Shown piece by piece: positions 7,778 to 14,897 of a stretch of DNA of 17,800 nt. A model generated the notes under the pieces. That model saw only the letters and a list, made by a program, of their open reading frames with translations. It was not told where the DNA came from and ran no database searches. The DNA is from an uncultured Cytophagales bacterium (GTDB lineage Bacteria; Bacteroidota; Bacteroidia; Cytophagales; Amoebophilaceae), in the NCBI GenBank assembly GCA_905479855.1, contig CAJQOF010000089.1, positions 1 through 17,800 on the forward strand, read 5' to 3'. The translations under genes and the position numbers were made by a program. The first letter of the stretch is position 1. The number at the start of each line of letters is the position of its first letter.

Positions 7778-10700
7778 ATGGTACCATTAGCGCACTCTGT
7801 TGATATCGCTATTCTCGTTGTCTTTCTTCTTGTTAACCTCGCTGTGGGGCTCAATTACGGCCGCAGGGTGGTTACCCTAGAAGACTATGCCACAGGTGGC
7901 AGGAATTTCTCTACGCCAATACTCACAGCTACTATTGTGGCAACGTGGATAACAGGGAGTTTTATCTTTGTTTCTCTAGAAGAGACCTACACCAGGGGGC
8001 TGTATTATATCATTGCCTCAACAATCGGTGGCTTTATTGGGATAGTACTTACAGGCATGGCAGCTGGAAGAATGGGCCGTTTTCTACGAAGCCTCTCTGT
8101 GGCAGGAGCCATGAAAAATCTCTATGGAGAAAGGGTGCAGAAGGTGACTGCTGTTAGCGGTGTATTTAACCAAATAGGGTGGTTGGCGCTGCAGTTCCAA
8201 GTACTATCCACAACCGCGTCTCTGTTGCTTGGCTTGGAAGGCCCCTTAGTAACGATCGTGACGGCAATTATTGTCATTGCCTACTCTTCCTTTGGAGGCA
8301 TCCGCGCTGTCACATTTACTGATGGGGTACAGTTTATCACTTTCGGCGTTTTTATTCCCACCATAGGACTTATCATCTGGAACAACATTCCCAACTCTGG
8401 CCAGCTTGTTTACCAAACCCTCAGCACTACCCCTTACTTTGACGTGCGAGAAGTAATTAGGTTTACGCCCGAGTTTATGAGTACGATAGGTTGGATGCTC
8501 TGCTTCTCCATCCCCGCCATTGCACCTGAAGTATTCCAGCGTATTGTCATGGCCAAGGATGCCCTGCAGGCTAGAAAAGCTTTTATCTATGCTGCTGGGA
8601 TTATTTTACTGGCAGATCTGTTTGTGGTTTGGATAGCCATCTTGCTGCTAGCCGATAGCCCGAACCTCTCCAAAGATCAAATAGTTCCTTACTTGGTTAA
8701 TAAGCACAGCTACGCCGGCTTTCGGGGCATATTTGGTGTAGGCATTATTGCCATGGCGATGTCCTCTGCCGATTCTTTCTTGAACTCTGCTGCCGTCATG
8801 GTAGCCAACGATATTGTGCCAACTGCCGAATCAGATACTAAAAAGAGACTCTTCGTCGCCCGCTCTTCTACCTTGCTTATAGGTGCAATCTCGCTTGTTT
8901 TAGCGCTCTATGCCAAAGATATTTTTGGGCTAGCACTGCTTGCATGTAGCTTCTATCTGCCCATTGTCACTGTGCCGCTTCTTTTCTCTATTCTGGGCTT
9001 CCGCACGAGCACCCGAACGATATTAGTGGGTATGGCATCCGGGTTTATCACCGTGGTGCTCTGGAGTATCTACTACAATAATGGAGATAGCATCACGCCA
9101 GGTATGGTAGCCAACGCCGCTGCCATCATCGCCAGCCACTATCTCTTTGGTGCAAAGGGTGGTTGGGGAGCTGATCGACTGGAGCAAGCGCAAACAACGC
9201 TAAAGAGAGAAGAAAAACCGGGCAATTGTTCCTCAAAGAGCTTCAAGTTATCCACTTGCTTGCAGCGCAACTTGCCTACCAACGAGGCCATCTACTTCTA
9301 CTTTGGCCTTTACATTCTCTGTGCTATCTACACCGCTTGCTACACCATTGAGTATGAGCAGACCGATGCCTGTCCAACCATCTTCAGAGCTGTCTGCTAT
9401 ACCGTGCCCCTGCTGGCTAGTTCCTTTATGATTTTTCCTCTTTTAACGCAGAACAAAGTCACTAAGCTGTTCATTACCTATTACTGGCCCGCAGGCATCG
9501 GCATTGCGCTCTTTGTTTCCAATACGCTCCTGGCCGTTATCAGCCACTTCTCTCCTATACAGACAGGGATTTTAATGATTAACCTCCTTGTTGCGCTCTG
9601 GCTATTGCATTGGTCTCTTGCCCTTTCATTTGCTGCTGGAGGCATTGCGATTAGTCTACTCTCCTTTAAGGTAGCCACAGGTGGCGCCATTCCGATGGAA
9701 GCATTAGGGACGCCGTGGTACACTTTGAGTTATATGGTGCTGCCCTTCATGGGCTTCCTTGTTGTCTTCCTCAAGCAAAAGCAGACCCAGAGGCTCCTAG
9801 CTGCCAGAGGCCGAGAACTGGCTAACGAAAATAGCCACCTGTTGCCCCGGGACAATGAAGAGAAGGAGTGCTTGCTAGCACTATTCAAGAATCGGCTGCA
9901 CTGTATGCAAGCTCTTAAAAAGCTCAACCTGGGGGACTTATCCGGCGCAACTGGCCTACAACCGTGCATAAAACGGCTCTTGAAAGGGCAGAATCCCTTC
10001 GCTAAGGACTTAACTATCCTTATGCCTACAGAAATAATGGACGGTATCAATCGCGGCACCATTGACTACATGCAGCTGTCACCCTCTTCTGTGAACATAG
10101 CAACATTGCTCAAAGAAGTGGAAGACACGTTTCAAGAGAAAACCCTCTACATCAGGAACAACAGCCAACAAAAACAGCTCTTTTGCGATGCACAACGCAT
10201 CAAAAAAGTACTTATCAATAGCATCCGCGTGCTTAGGGCCAGCCAAGAAGATGCTACTTCCGTGCTCTGCATTGGGTTGGATGATACAGCACTCACCTAC
10301 GAGATGACCTCAGCGGACAAAGAGGCCCAAAAAGTACCCGCTGTGGCCTTTACCGTTACGGCTGATATTGCCATGTTTGCACCGAGGCGTGATGCTAGAC
10401 AACCGATGGTAGAAGAAAACTATCCGGCGCAGCGTGGTGAGGAATGGTTGGTAATGGCTACCAACAACCACGAGCTCTTGCTCCTGACCAATCAACGCAT
10501 TATTGAAGCACACTGTGGTTACACAGATGTGGTGCCGCAAGAAAACCGAGATACCTATGTTTATGCCATTCCCGTGCAGCTGAACGAGGTAAGCGGCAAC
10601 AAGGAGAGCAACTTGGCGAGCCCGGAGCCGGGGACTTCCTTGGTGCGTGCAGATGATACTTACCCCGGGGAGAAGCAACAGGAAGAGGCACTATTGATGG

Positions 10701-11263
10701 CTGTGAAGCAACACCCTAAAGTGGATATTGAAGCAGTAAAGACCGCCATTGAGATGGCAAAATGGTACCATGGGCCTGCCAAGCAAACAGCTGGCGCTCC
10801 TTCCTATCTCGACGCTATTGCGGTAGCACAAACCGTCCTGGACTATAACCAAGACCAACCTACTCTGCTGGCGGCATTGCTGAACGGCACGGTGGAGGAC
10901 ACGAACATGCTGCTAGCGCATATAGCACTTACTTTCGATGAGGAAACGGCCCATATAGTAGAGGGGGGAGGGCAACTGGAGAGCAGAAAGAATGAACTCT
11001 ATAACCAAAAGGTCGCAAACAATAAAAGCCTACGTAAGCTCTTGCGGCTAAAAGATAAACGTGCGTTGTACGTAAAGTTGGCGGAGAGGGTACATGCTAT
11101 GGGTAGCATCAAAACAACACCTTACAAAGACCAGCGCAGAATAGCCGATGGAACCCTGAACTTCTTTGTGCCACTTGCCGAAAAGCTAGGCTTTCCCCAA
11201 GTAGCTGAAGCGCTAAAAAAAACCAGCATGGAGGTGGTGAGTAGGAAAGAAGAAGGTGCATGA
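7778..11263 (+). CDS. SSS symporter fused to membrane sensor module, degenerate histidine-kinase-like region and inactive RelA/SpoT-like HD domain
   Basis: A protein of 1161 residues if begun at ATG 7778. That start gives MVPLAHSVDI, aligning with every other array member; an upstream ATG at 7727 would overlap gene 1 and add 17 unmatched residues. Residues 1-465 are an SSS domain with GGRNFST and MSSADS. Residues 503-665 hold about six further membrane segments. A helical stretch with His708 follows, then a histidine-kinase ATPase-like region (about 766-930). It keeps DAQRIKKVLIN (Asn814) and RIIEAHCG, but the second Asn is Val818 and the DxG and GxG boxes are unrecognisable. Residues about 975-1150 match the RelA/SpoT HD domain, but the metal ligands equivalent to Rel_Seq His53, His77, Asp78 and Asp144 are Asp1012, Asn1036, Gly1037 and Glu1103. 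SSS-kinase fusions such as CbrA are known sensors; this one looks non-catalytic. Confidence 0.88.
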   Translation: MVPLAHSVDIAILVVFLLVNLAVGLNYGRRVVTLEDYATGGRNFSTPILTATIVATWITGSFIFVSLEETYTRGLYYIIASTIGGFIGIVLTGMAAGRMGRFLRSLSVAGAMKNLYGERVQKVTAVSGVFNQIGWLALQFQVLSTTASLLLGLEGPLVTIVTAIIVIAYSSFGGIRAVTFTDGVQFITFGVFIPTIGLIIWNNIPNSGQLVYQTLSTTPYFDVREVIRFTPEFMSTIGWMLCFSIPAIAPEVFQRIVMAKDALQARKAFIYAAGIILLADLFVVWIAILLLADSPNLSKDQIVPYLVNKHSYAGFRGIFGVGIIAMAMSSADSFLNSAAVMVANDIVPTAESDTKKRLFVARSSTLLIGAISLVLALYAKDIFGLALLACSFYLPIVTVPLLFSILGFRTSTRTILVGMASGFITVVLWSIYYNNGDSITPGMVANAAAIIASHYLFGAKGGWGADRLEQAQTTLKREEKPGNCSSKSFKLSTCLQRNLPTNEAIYFYFGLYILCAIYTACYTIEYEQTDACPTIFRAVCYTVPLLASSFMIFPLLTQNKVTKLFITYYWPAGIGIALFVSNTLLAVISHFSPIQTGILMINLLVALWLLHWSLALSFAAGGIAISLLSFKVATGGAIPMEALGTPWYTLSYMVLPFMGFLVVFLKQKQTQRLLAARGRELANENSHLLPRDNEEKECLLALFKNRLHCMQALKKLNLGDLSGATGLQPCIKRLLKGQNPFAKDLTILMPTEIMDGINRGTIDYMQLSPSSVNIATLLKEVEDTFQEKTLYIRNNSQQKQLFCDAQRIKKVLINSIRVLRASQEDATSVLCIGLDDTALTYEMTSADKEAQKVPAVAFTVTADIAMFAPRRDARQPMVEENYPAQRGEEWLVMATNNHELLLLTNQRIIEAHCGYTDVVPQENRDTYVYAIPVQLNEVSGNKESNLASPEPGTSLVRADDTYPGEKQQEEALLMAVKQHPKVDIEAVKTAIEMAKWYHGPAKQTAGAPSYLDAIAVAQTVLDYNQDQPTLLAALLNGTVEDTNMLLAHIALTFDEETAHIVEGGGQLESRKNELYNQKVANNKSLRKLLRLKDKRALYVKLAERVHAMGSIKTTPYKDQRRIADGTLNFFVPLAEKLGFPQVAEALKKTSMEVVSRKEEGA

Positions 11264-11982
11264 TTAACGAAAGCCCTATGGCCTATCTAGCAAAAAACGC
11301 AGGCAATCAGCCCATTCTCGCTCAACTTGGCGGGCAGTTTAGTCGCTTCATGGCCACCCTCCTGCTATTTAGCATGACGCTGCAGCGCTATGGGGCTAAT
11401 GATCAAGTATTAGCTATTAGTGATGATAACCATGGTGATGCTATTGAACAACCCACCGCTGTCCGTAGTCTTCAGACTCAGACTACGGACCATGCTCTTG
11501 TCATCCCGAGGGATTCTAGGACGATCATTAACCGCGCTGTGGTAGTGGCTCCTCATCACTCTTCTGCAGATCAGCTGGTAGGCAATACGGCTAAGATCCT
11601 TCACTGCGTTCAGGATGACAAAGAGCGGAATGGTTCGCTGCGCGAACCATCGACAACAGCCGCTGTCGGTAGTCTAGCCGCTGTCCGTAGTCTTCAGACT
11701 ACGGACCATGCTGTCATTCCGAACCATGTCCCGGTCCTTGGCGAGGGGGGATGTGAGGAATCTACTACTAATGTTGTAGACGTGGGGGCTTCGCGCAGCG
11801 AAGCAATTAAACAAGCCGCCCTCTATCGTCTCCAGGCTGCGGATCCTCCGCTTGTTACGCCTAAAAATAATTCGCGTATAGAATTATCAATACCCATCGC
11901 TGTCCGTAGTCTGAAGACTACGGACATTTTTTTTGCCCTCCCCAACCCTTTGGGCGACCGAAAGCAGAGAAAGGGGAAATAA
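11260..11982 (+). CDS. Doubtful hypothetical ORF translating palindromic repeats
   Basis: A 240-codon frame starts with an ATG overlapping the stop of the fusion gene (ATGA at 11260-11263), an arrangement that allows translational coupling. Residues 1 to about 55 look ordinary and include a short hydrophobic stretch (FMATLLLFSMT). From about residue 65 on, the peptide is the translation of palindromic repeats: AVRSLQT and AVRSLKT recur three times with TTDHA or TTDI, and KILHCVQDDKE is the familiar read-through of a widespread dispersed repeat. A terminator-like hairpin lies inside its 3' end. No protein family is recognised. Either only the first part was once a gene or the whole frame is open by chance; I lean to not a functional gene. 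Confidence 0.25.
   Translation: MINESPMAYLAKNAGNQPILAQLGGQFSRFMATLLLFSMTLQRYGANDQVLAISDDNHGDAIEQPTAVRSLQTQTTDHALVIPRDSRTIINRAVVVAPHHSSADQLVGNTAKILHCVQDDKERNGSLREPSTTAAVGSLAAVRSLQTTDHAVIPNHVPVLGEGGCEESTTNVVDVGASRSEAIKQAALYRLQAADPPLVTPKNNSRIELSIPIAVRSLKTTDIFFALPNPLGDRKQRKGK
11461..11490. repeat. Palindromic repeat, copy 1 (with internal 6-base duplication)
   Basis: GTCCGTAGTC and GACTACGGAC are exact inverted arms around TTCAGACTCA. Compared with copies 2 and 3, the centre contains an extra CAGACT, a tandem duplication of the arm edge. The copies are preceded by CGCTGT or CCGCTGT, and copies 1 and 2 are followed by CATGCT, so the repeated unit is larger than the palindrome itself. Confidence 0.75.
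11593..11620. repeat. Dispersed-repeat motif (CVQDD type)
   Basis: AAGATCCTTCACTGCG followed by TTCAGGATGACA is one arm of a palindromic repeat seen in many unrelated bacterial genomes, where its translation reads ILxCxQDD. A degenerate opposite arm (GTCATCCCGAGGGATTCT) lies at 11500-11517, and a related diverged copy (GTCATTCCGAA to GAGGAATCTAC) at about 11712-11765. Such elements are usually non-coding, REP- or MITE-like. Assignment is by motif memory. Confidence 0.5.
11630..11650. repeat. Short hairpin, 9-bp arms
   Basis: ATGGTTCGC and GCGAACCAT are perfect inverted arms around a 3-base loop. It belongs to the cluster of palindromes filling the interval between the fusion gene and array gene 3. 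Confidence 0.55.
11658..11693. repeat. Tandem 18-bp direct repeat preceding palindrome copy 2
   Basis: Two adjoining units (11658-11675 and 11676-11693) read AGCCGCTGTCSGTAGTCT and differ at one base (G then C). The second unit is the left part of palindrome copy 2, so the left half of the repeat was duplicated in tandem. Confidence 0.7.
11683..11706. repeat. Palindromic repeat, copy 2
   Basis: GTCCGTAGTCT and AGACTACGGAC form an 11-bp perfect stem with a TC centre. It is the simplest copy of the repeat and is followed by CATGCT, as in copy 1. No T-tract follows, so it is not a terminator in this position. Confidence 0.75.
11788..11804. repeat. Short hairpin, 7-bp arms
   Basis: GCTTCGC and GCGAAGC are perfect inverted arms around GCA. 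This resembles the GCTTCGCGCAGCGAAGC cores of REP-type palindromes and lies within the repeat-filled interval. Confidence 0.5.
11901..11934 (+). terminator. Intrinsic terminator made from palindromic repeat copy 3
   Basis: TGTCCGTAGTC and GACTACGGACA form an 11-bp perfect stem with loop TGAA, followed immediately by eight T residues (11927-11934). This is the standard layout of a Rho-independent terminator for rightward transcripts. It is built from the same palindrome as copies 1 and 2 with the centre inverted (GA instead of TC). It would end the transcript of array genes 1-2 before gene 3, whose start is 72 bases downstream. Confidence 0.75.
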
Positions 11983-11983
11983 T

Positions 11984-12143
11984 AACCACAACCTAAACAA
12001 CCACTTATGAACCCAGCAGCACACGGCCTCGACACAGCAATATTGGCTGTTTTCTTACTCATCTCCCTGGCAGTAGGGCTTTACCATGGGCAGCAAGTAA
12101 AAAGCCTCCGCGACTTTGGCGTAGGTAGGAAAAACTTCTCTAC
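11984..12143 (+). repeat. 160-bp direct repeat (leader and first 46 codons), copy A
   Basis: The stretch from 23 bases before the start of array gene 3 to its codon 46 matches 13428-13587, around the start of array gene 4. By eye there is one mismatch (CTGGCA against CTAGCA). Similarity drops sharply right after the tract, which points to gene conversion or a recent unequal crossover rather than selection on the protein alone. Confidence 0.85.
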
Positions 12144-13440
12144 TGCTACGTTAGTGGCCACTATTGTCGCTACCTACTCATCAGGGAGTAGCCTATTTAT
12201 TTGTCTTGAAAATACTTACATTAATGGACTGTATTACCTATTCTCTCTGCTAGGCTTGCCCCTTAGCCTATTGCTTGGAGGGCTCTTGGCACTACGTATG
12301 GGAGAGTTCATGGGAAACATCTCTGTAGCAGACGCAATGAATAATTTATATGGGAGAAATGTCCAATTGATTACAGCCATCTGTGGTATTCTGAGAGACG
12401 CAGGATTTATTGCTGTACAATTCAAGGTGATGACTAAAATTTTAGAGATTGTCTTTCAAATAGAAAGCGGATGGTCCATTTGGGTTGCGGTTGGTATTAT
12501 GATTCTTTATTCCGCCTTTGGGGGGATTCGGGCTGTTACCTTTACCGACGTCTTTCAACTTTTAACTTTCGCTACCATCATTCCTGTGTTATGCGGAATT
12601 ATATGGACGAAATTAGAAGACCCCTCGCAAGTAACTACTACACTCTTCAATACTGCAGTATTTAACCCCAAGGAGGTAGTAGCCAATACGCCCAGATTCA
12701 TGTCTAGCTTGGGGCTGTTCCTTTATTTCGCACTTCCTGCCTTTAATCCACCAGCATTCCAACGCATAATCATGGCCAGAGATGTAAAGCAAGCCAGAAA
12801 TGCATTTGCCTATTCTTCCATCATCCTTTCACTTTTCTTCATTATTATAACTTGGATGGCAGTTCTTTTGCTCGCAGAAAACCCTGAGTTGACAAAAGAA
12901 GAGATAGTGCCCTATCTCATTAGCCAACATGTGCATGTGGGGCTCAAAGGGTTATTGGGTATCTGTGTGATGGCCTTAGCCATGTCTACCGCTGATTCCT
13001 GCTTGAATGCCTCTGCGGTACAATTTTCTAATGATATCCTCGCTTTGCCAAGCGATAGTGAGGAGGCAAAGCAGGAAGGCATTGGCGCTGCGAGGTTATG
13101 CTCCATGGTCATTGGCTTTGGGGCTTTGTTATTAGCGTTGTATAGCAAGGATCTCTTGAAACTAATATTATTGACTGGCAGCATTTATATGCCCATTGTT
13201 ACCGTACCTATACTTATGGCTATATTGGGCTTCCGTAGCAGTACACGCGCTGCGCTTGTTGGCATAGCAGCCGGCATTACAACCGTAGTGGTGTGGAGTA
13301 TCTTATGGAAGAACGGTGATAGCATTGTCCCCGGCATGCTCGCCAACCTCATTGGCTTAGTGGGCACCCACTACCTCTTGGGGGAGAAGGGGGGCTGGGT
13401 AAAAAAGGCAACCCCAGTAACCCAACCAACCACAACCTAA
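12007..13440 (+). CDS. Sodium:solute symporter (SSS) family permease, array gene 3
   Basis: A 477-residue predicted multi-helix inner-membrane symporter. It shows GRKNFSTATL at residues 40-49, TYSSGSSLFICLENTY after it, the YSAFGGIRAVTFTDVFQ block, and MSTADSCLN with Ser327-Thr328 at the presumed second sodium site. The C-terminus is the GGWVKK type shared by genes 3-6. Its start region is nearly identical to gene 4, whereas its middle (about 12560-12830, VLCGIIWTKLED to MARDVKQARNAFAYSS) is closest to gene 5, so it is a mosaic. It follows the terminator at 11901-11934 and probably begins a separate transcript. The ATG is preceded by AACAACCACTT with no Shine-Dalgarno sequence. The gap to gene 4 is 10 bases. 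The substrate is unknown. Confidence 0.9.
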   Translation: MNPAAHGLDTAILAVFLLISLAVGLYHGQQVKSLRDFGVGRKNFSTATLVATIVATYSSGSSLFICLENTYINGLYYLFSLLGLPLSLLLGGLLALRMGEFMGNISVADAMNNLYGRNVQLITAICGILRDAGFIAVQFKVMTKILEIVFQIESGWSIWVAVGIMILYSAFGGIRAVTFTDVFQLLTFATIIPVLCGIIWTKLEDPSQVTTTLFNTAVFNPKEVVANTPRFMSSLGLFLYFALPAFNPPAFQRIIMARDVKQARNAFAYSSIILSLFFIIITWMAVLLLAENPELTKEEIVPYLISQHVHVGLKGLLGICVMALAMSTADSCLNASAVQFSNDILALPSDSEEAKQEGIGAARLCSMVIGFGALLLALYSKDLLKLILLTGSIYMPIVTVPILMAILGFRSSTRAALVGIAAGITTVVVWSILWKNGDSIVPGMLANLIGLVGTHYLLGEKGGWVKKATPVTQPTTT

Positions 13441-13587
13441 ACAACCACTTATGAACCCAGCAGCACACGGCCTCGACACAGCAATATTGGCTGTTTTCTT
13501 ACTCATCTCCCTAGCAGTAGGGCTTTACCATGGGCAGCAAGTAAAAAGCCTCCGCGACTTTGGCGTAGGTAGGAAAAACTTCTCTAC
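13428..13587 (+). repeat. 160-bp direct repeat (leader and first 46 codons), copy B
   Basis: This is the partner of 11984-12143, spanning the last residues of gene 3, the 10-base gap and codons 1-46 of gene 4. Because it overlaps the 3' end of gene 3, the tandem duplication unit is one gene plus its short leader. Confidence 0.85.
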
Positions 13588-14887
13588 ACCTACATTGGTC
13601 GCCACCATTGTGGCCACCTATGCCTCAGGAAGTAGTCTCTTTATTTGCCTCGAAAACACGTACACCAATGGGCTCTACTACATTATAGCAAGATTAGGGC
13701 TTTCTATTGCCATATTATTTGCGGGGCTATTGGCGCTGCGTATGGAGGAGTTTATGAAAAACATTTCCGTGGCAGAAGCGATGCGCGACTTATATGGGAG
13801 AAAGGCACAGCTTATTACAGCTGTGAGTGGGATCCTAAAAGGTATAGGCTTCACCGCCATGCAATTTAACGTGATGATCAAAATATTAGAGATAGCCTTT
13901 CAAATAGAAAGCGGTTGGTCCATTTGGGTTGCTGCTGGCATTATGATCGTTTATTCCACTTTTGGGGGAATTCGGGCTGTTACCTTCACCGACGTCTTTC
14001 AATTCTTAACATTTGCCACCGTTATTCCTGTATTATGCGCTATAATATGGAGTAAACTAGAAGGTGGTAACTCGCAAGTGGCCGCTACCCTTACAAATAC
14101 TGCAGTGTTTAACCCCAAAGAAGTCATTGGGTATACCCCAAGATTTATGTCTACGGTGGGCTTATTTCTTTACTTTGCGTTGCCTGACTTTAAAGCAGCC
14201 ATGTTCCAACGAATAGTCATGTCAAAAGACGTAAAGCAAGCCAGAGATGCATTTGCTTATTCCTCAGCTATTCTTTTGCTGATCTTCATTTTTATAGCTT
14301 GGGTGGGCATTCTTTTGCTTGCAGAAAACCCTGAATTAACCAAAGAGGAGGTAGTGCCCTACCTCATGAACAAACATGTATACGTGGGGCTCAAAGGATT
14401 ATTGGGTATTTGCGTAATGGCACTCGCCATGTCTACCGCCGACTCCTCGCTCAATGCCTCTGCCGTGCAATTTTCTAATGATATCCTAGCCCTGCCCAAC
14501 GACAGTGAACAAGCAAGAGAAGTCGCCATTGGCGCTGCGAGATTATGTTCCATTGTCCTTGGCTTCTTGGCGCTGTTGCTAGCGCTGTATAGCACGGATA
14601 TATTGAAGCTCCTTTTGCTATCCAGTAGCTTTTACATGCCAATTATCACCGTCCCTATGCTCATGGCTGTGCTTGGCTTCCGCAGTACCTCCCGCGCTGC
14701 GCTTGTGGGCATGGCAGCCGGCGTTACAACCGTAGTGGTCTGGAGTATTTTATGGAAGAACGGTGATAGTATTGTTCCCGGCATGCTTGCTAACCTCATT
14801 GGCTTAGTGGGCACCCACTACCTCTTGGGCGAGAAGGGGGGCTGGGTAAAAAAGGCAACCCTAGTAACGCAACCAACCACAACTTAA
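13451..14887 (+). CDS. Sodium:solute symporter (SSS) family permease, array gene 4
   Basis: A 478-residue SSS transporter. Residues 1-46 are the same as in gene 3. From codon about 55 to 110 (YASGSSLFICLENTYTNG, AEAMRDLYGRK) it instead follows gene 5, and from there on it is its own variant, with SKLEGGNSQVAATLTN and PDFKAAMFQRIVMSKDVKQ. Ser328-Thr329 in MSTADSSLN retain the presumed sodium ligands, and YSTFGGIRAVTFTDVFQ is intact. The variable external loop and the PDFKAAMF segment are where it differs most from genes 3 and 5, perhaps reflecting substrate range. It lies 10 bases after gene 3 and 10 before gene 5, in one probable transcript. Confidence 0.9.
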   Translation: MNPAAHGLDTAILAVFLLISLAVGLYHGQQVKSLRDFGVGRKNFSTPTLVATIVATYASGSSLFICLENTYTNGLYYIIARLGLSIAILFAGLLALRMEEFMKNISVAEAMRDLYGRKAQLITAVSGILKGIGFTAMQFNVMIKILEIAFQIESGWSIWVAAGIMIVYSTFGGIRAVTFTDVFQFLTFATVIPVLCAIIWSKLEGGNSQVAATLTNTAVFNPKEVIGYTPRFMSTVGLFLYFALPDFKAAMFQRIVMSKDVKQARDAFAYSSAILLLIFIFIAWVGILLLAENPELTKEEVVPYLMNKHVYVGLKGLLGICVMALAMSTADSSLNASAVQFSNDILALPNDSEQAREVAIGAARLCSIVLGFLALLLALYSTDILKLLLLSSSFYMPIITVPMLMAVLGFRSTSRAALVGMAAGVTTVVVWSILWKNGDSIVPGMLANLIGLVGTHYLLGEKGGWVKKATLVTQPTTT

Positions 14888-14897
14888 ACACCTACTT

